A stretch of 64,000 bases of DNA. Source: Eleginops maclovinus. Its lineage: Eukaryota; Chordata; Actinopteri; Perciformes; Eleginopidae. This document shows, piece after piece, positions 62,227 to 64,000 of the stretch. A program made the position numbers and the translations under genes. Positions within the stretch are counted from its first letter, which is position 1, and each line of letters opens with the position of its first letter. The notes beneath the pieces are model-generated. The model was not told the origin of the DNA. It saw nothing but the letters and a program-made list of their open reading frames with translations, and ran no database searches. The stretch spans positions 4,942,217-5,006,216 of the forward strand of contig NC_086354.1 in assembly GCF_036324505.1 (NCBI RefSeq), read 5' to 3'.

Positions 62227-62663
62227 CAAAGGGGTCCTTTGACGCTTTTTGGAGTTTTCCCTTTCCTGTAGTGTGGTATAAGTTTTTGGATATGTAAATG
62301 GTCTGCAGAGGCTAAAATACCCCCCAGAGGAGGTTTCTCTTTCTCCACACCACCTGAAATGCCTCAATTGGACTCCTTTCTTAACTTCTGTAGCATAGTG
62401 ACATCACTGTCTAACACTCAAGCTTCTATTGGCTTGCGCTCCAACTCATTGTAAGTGGTACACAAAGGGGTGGGAGATTTCCAAGCTGTGGACCAATAAC
62501 ATCACAGCCGGCCAGCTAACAAATCAGAGCAGACTGGGCTCTGGTTTCAGACAGAGGGTGAAAAGAGGTGCTGCAGCACGGACAGTATGAGACAAATAAA
62601 GAGCTTTTTGAACAACAGAATACAAATATGATCCTGAAAATGAGCATAATGGCCCCCTTTAAG
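62227..62663. mobile_element. MITE-like repeat, copy B (family of 4471-4780)
   Basis: Starts GGGGTCCTTTGACGC and ends GAGCATAATGGCCCCCTTTAA. It shares the AATGGTCTGCA, AAATGCCTC, ATAGTGACATCACT, CTTCTATTGGCTTG and GCAGACTGGGCTCT blocks with the copy near 4.5 kb. This copy has the better preserved right end (GCATAATGGCCCCCTTTAA). Confidence 0.65.
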
Positions 62664-63619
62664 AAAAACTAAGAGGATTTTATCAAAAGGGATCCGAATG
62701 TCTAACAATTTGTTTATTGGGGTGAACTGCAAAACATGCTTCACTTTCAGTACTGCTTACAGTTCATTTATGGGGATTTCCCACATACTGCCTCTCGCTT
62801 ATTTCTCCTCAAGCCAGGAGAAACAGAGATATGTGCTCCATCCCTCCTGCACTGCGAGGGTGTTTTGGCTGCCAGTGAAGAAATGTGAAACAAATTCCTC
62901 GGCTCCAATGCCAAGCTTTCCACAATATATGATTCACTCTAAGGGCCAATATTGTGAATCGACTGACCTCTTCTCTGTGAATGTATCCTACTTGAACATT
63001 TTTTACATGCACTTACTGTACACTGAACATAAATGACCAAAAAACTCCATTTATTCAGTTTGTGCCGACAGTTGTTCTCCATGAAATGAGATTAGCTTCC
63101 CTTTATAAAGTGTGGGACTAGAAGGAAATACGGCAGTATGGGATCTGTGTGGGGGCGGGGAACACATCTGCAGGACACTAACACGAGGTTGCTAGGGATG
63201 TGAGCACAGCGACTGCACTGATAAATGTGTGCTCGACCTGTTGGCATTGTGTAATTGCTTGGATACTGCCGCACAGACAGCAGCAGGCTGCATCAACTGG
63301 CTTCACAACAGAAGCACTGTCTTTTCATTTCTGTGTGAAGAGGGAAGAAGATGAGCAGGAGATTAGTGGCTACATCAGAGATAAGTACAAGTAGTTTAAG
63401 ATGTTCATCACCATAAAAAAGACATGAAGGTTCAATAACAAATCAGCTACATATTTTTGATTTAATTGCGAACCCATTATAGTATGTGTTAAGTAATGCA
63501 TTAAAATAATAACCAGTTCAATTAAAAGCATGTTTTCTTTATGTGACATTCCAAACATTTGATTTTCTTTCAAAAATATATATAATTATTGTAATTGTAA
63601 TGTTGTACACATTGTACAT

Positions 63620-63712
63620 GATAGGGCGAAGGGGCGGGACTTCTGGTGGGAAGTGGCTTACCAATCACAACAGAGCTGGCCAGCTAACCAATCAGAGCAA
63701 CATTGTATTTAA
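63620..63712. mobile_element. MITE-like repeat, partial copy C
   Basis: Contains AAGGGGCGGGACTTC, TTACCAATCACAACAGAGCTG, GGCCAGCTAACCAATCAGAGCA, shared with 62470-62530 and 4690-4770. About 90 bp of the middle of the family. Confidence 0.6.
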
Positions 63713-64000
63713 ACATAAATGTTCTGTCTAATTGATCATTGATCTTTTTTTTTTGTCTTAATAACAAAATTTGACACTTTTCTTTTTAAATAAATACATC
63801 CCAAATGTACTAATTATAGGGAAATATGTGACTGAAGGAAAATGCGTTGCTTCTTTCAGTAGACGGATGCACAACATTTTTATAAAATCTAATTCTGGAC
63901 TTATCTTTCCTAGTTGTCTGGCAAAATAAGAATCATTAACATTTTATGACGATAGTATTGTTAATAGATAGATAAACGTAGATAACCTTGATTCACAGCA

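Overview
The window is vertebrate nuclear DNA, most likely from a ray-finned (teleost) fish. The evidence is introns with GT/AG borders, vertebrate-type protein genes, and a repeat load typical of fish: an intact Tc1-like transposon, L2-type LINEs, non-autonomous hAT elements with 8-bp target duplications, a tRNA-derived SINE, MITE-like families and long GT/AC microsatellites. The species cannot be fixed from the sequence.

Layout. Base 1 to about 2.8 kb (minus) holds the 5' six coding exons of dcun1d1; its last exon lies off the left edge. A 366-bp gap separates it head-to-head from an uninterrupted setd9 reading frame (plus, 3148-3990). From 4.4 to 6.2 kb there is a MITE-like copy and a 5'-truncated LINE. 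eif4a2 (plus, 6627-10538, 11 coding exons, exactly 407 codons) carries intronic snoRNA genes: two SNORD2-type box C/D copies and probable box H/ACA RNAs. From 11.2 to 15.5 kb is non-coding with a hAT-like element. b3gnt5 (minus, 16475-17635) is a single coding exon. From 18 to 28.7 kb is gene-poor and contains a nearly complete L2-type LINE with an open endonuclease-reverse transcriptase frame. From 28.7 to about 60 kb lies tbl1xr1 (minus): 14 coding exons whose lengths sum to 1545 nt (514 codons plus stop), a 2.4-kb 3'UTR, a probable 5'UTR exon, and introns packed with nested transposons and two striking perfect palindromes. From 60 to 64 kb is intergenic with further MITE-like copies.

Biology. 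The genes are housekeeping or developmental: cullin neddylation (dcun1d1), a SET protein (setd9), translation initiation (eif4a2), glycosphingolipid synthesis (b3gnt5) and NCoR/SMRT corepressor function (tbl1xr1). dcun1d1, eif4a2, b3gnt5 and tbl1xr1 all belong to the human 3q26-q27 neighbourhood, so this is a conserved vertebrate linkage group; setd9, on human chromosome 5, is the outlier. I found no evidence for a wholly new gene system. The most unusual signals are the 40-bp-arm perfect inverted repeat at 58532-58616, the 47-bp palindrome at 54915-54961, the duplicated intronic snoRNAs, the intronless setd9 frame, and several clean nested transposon insertions.
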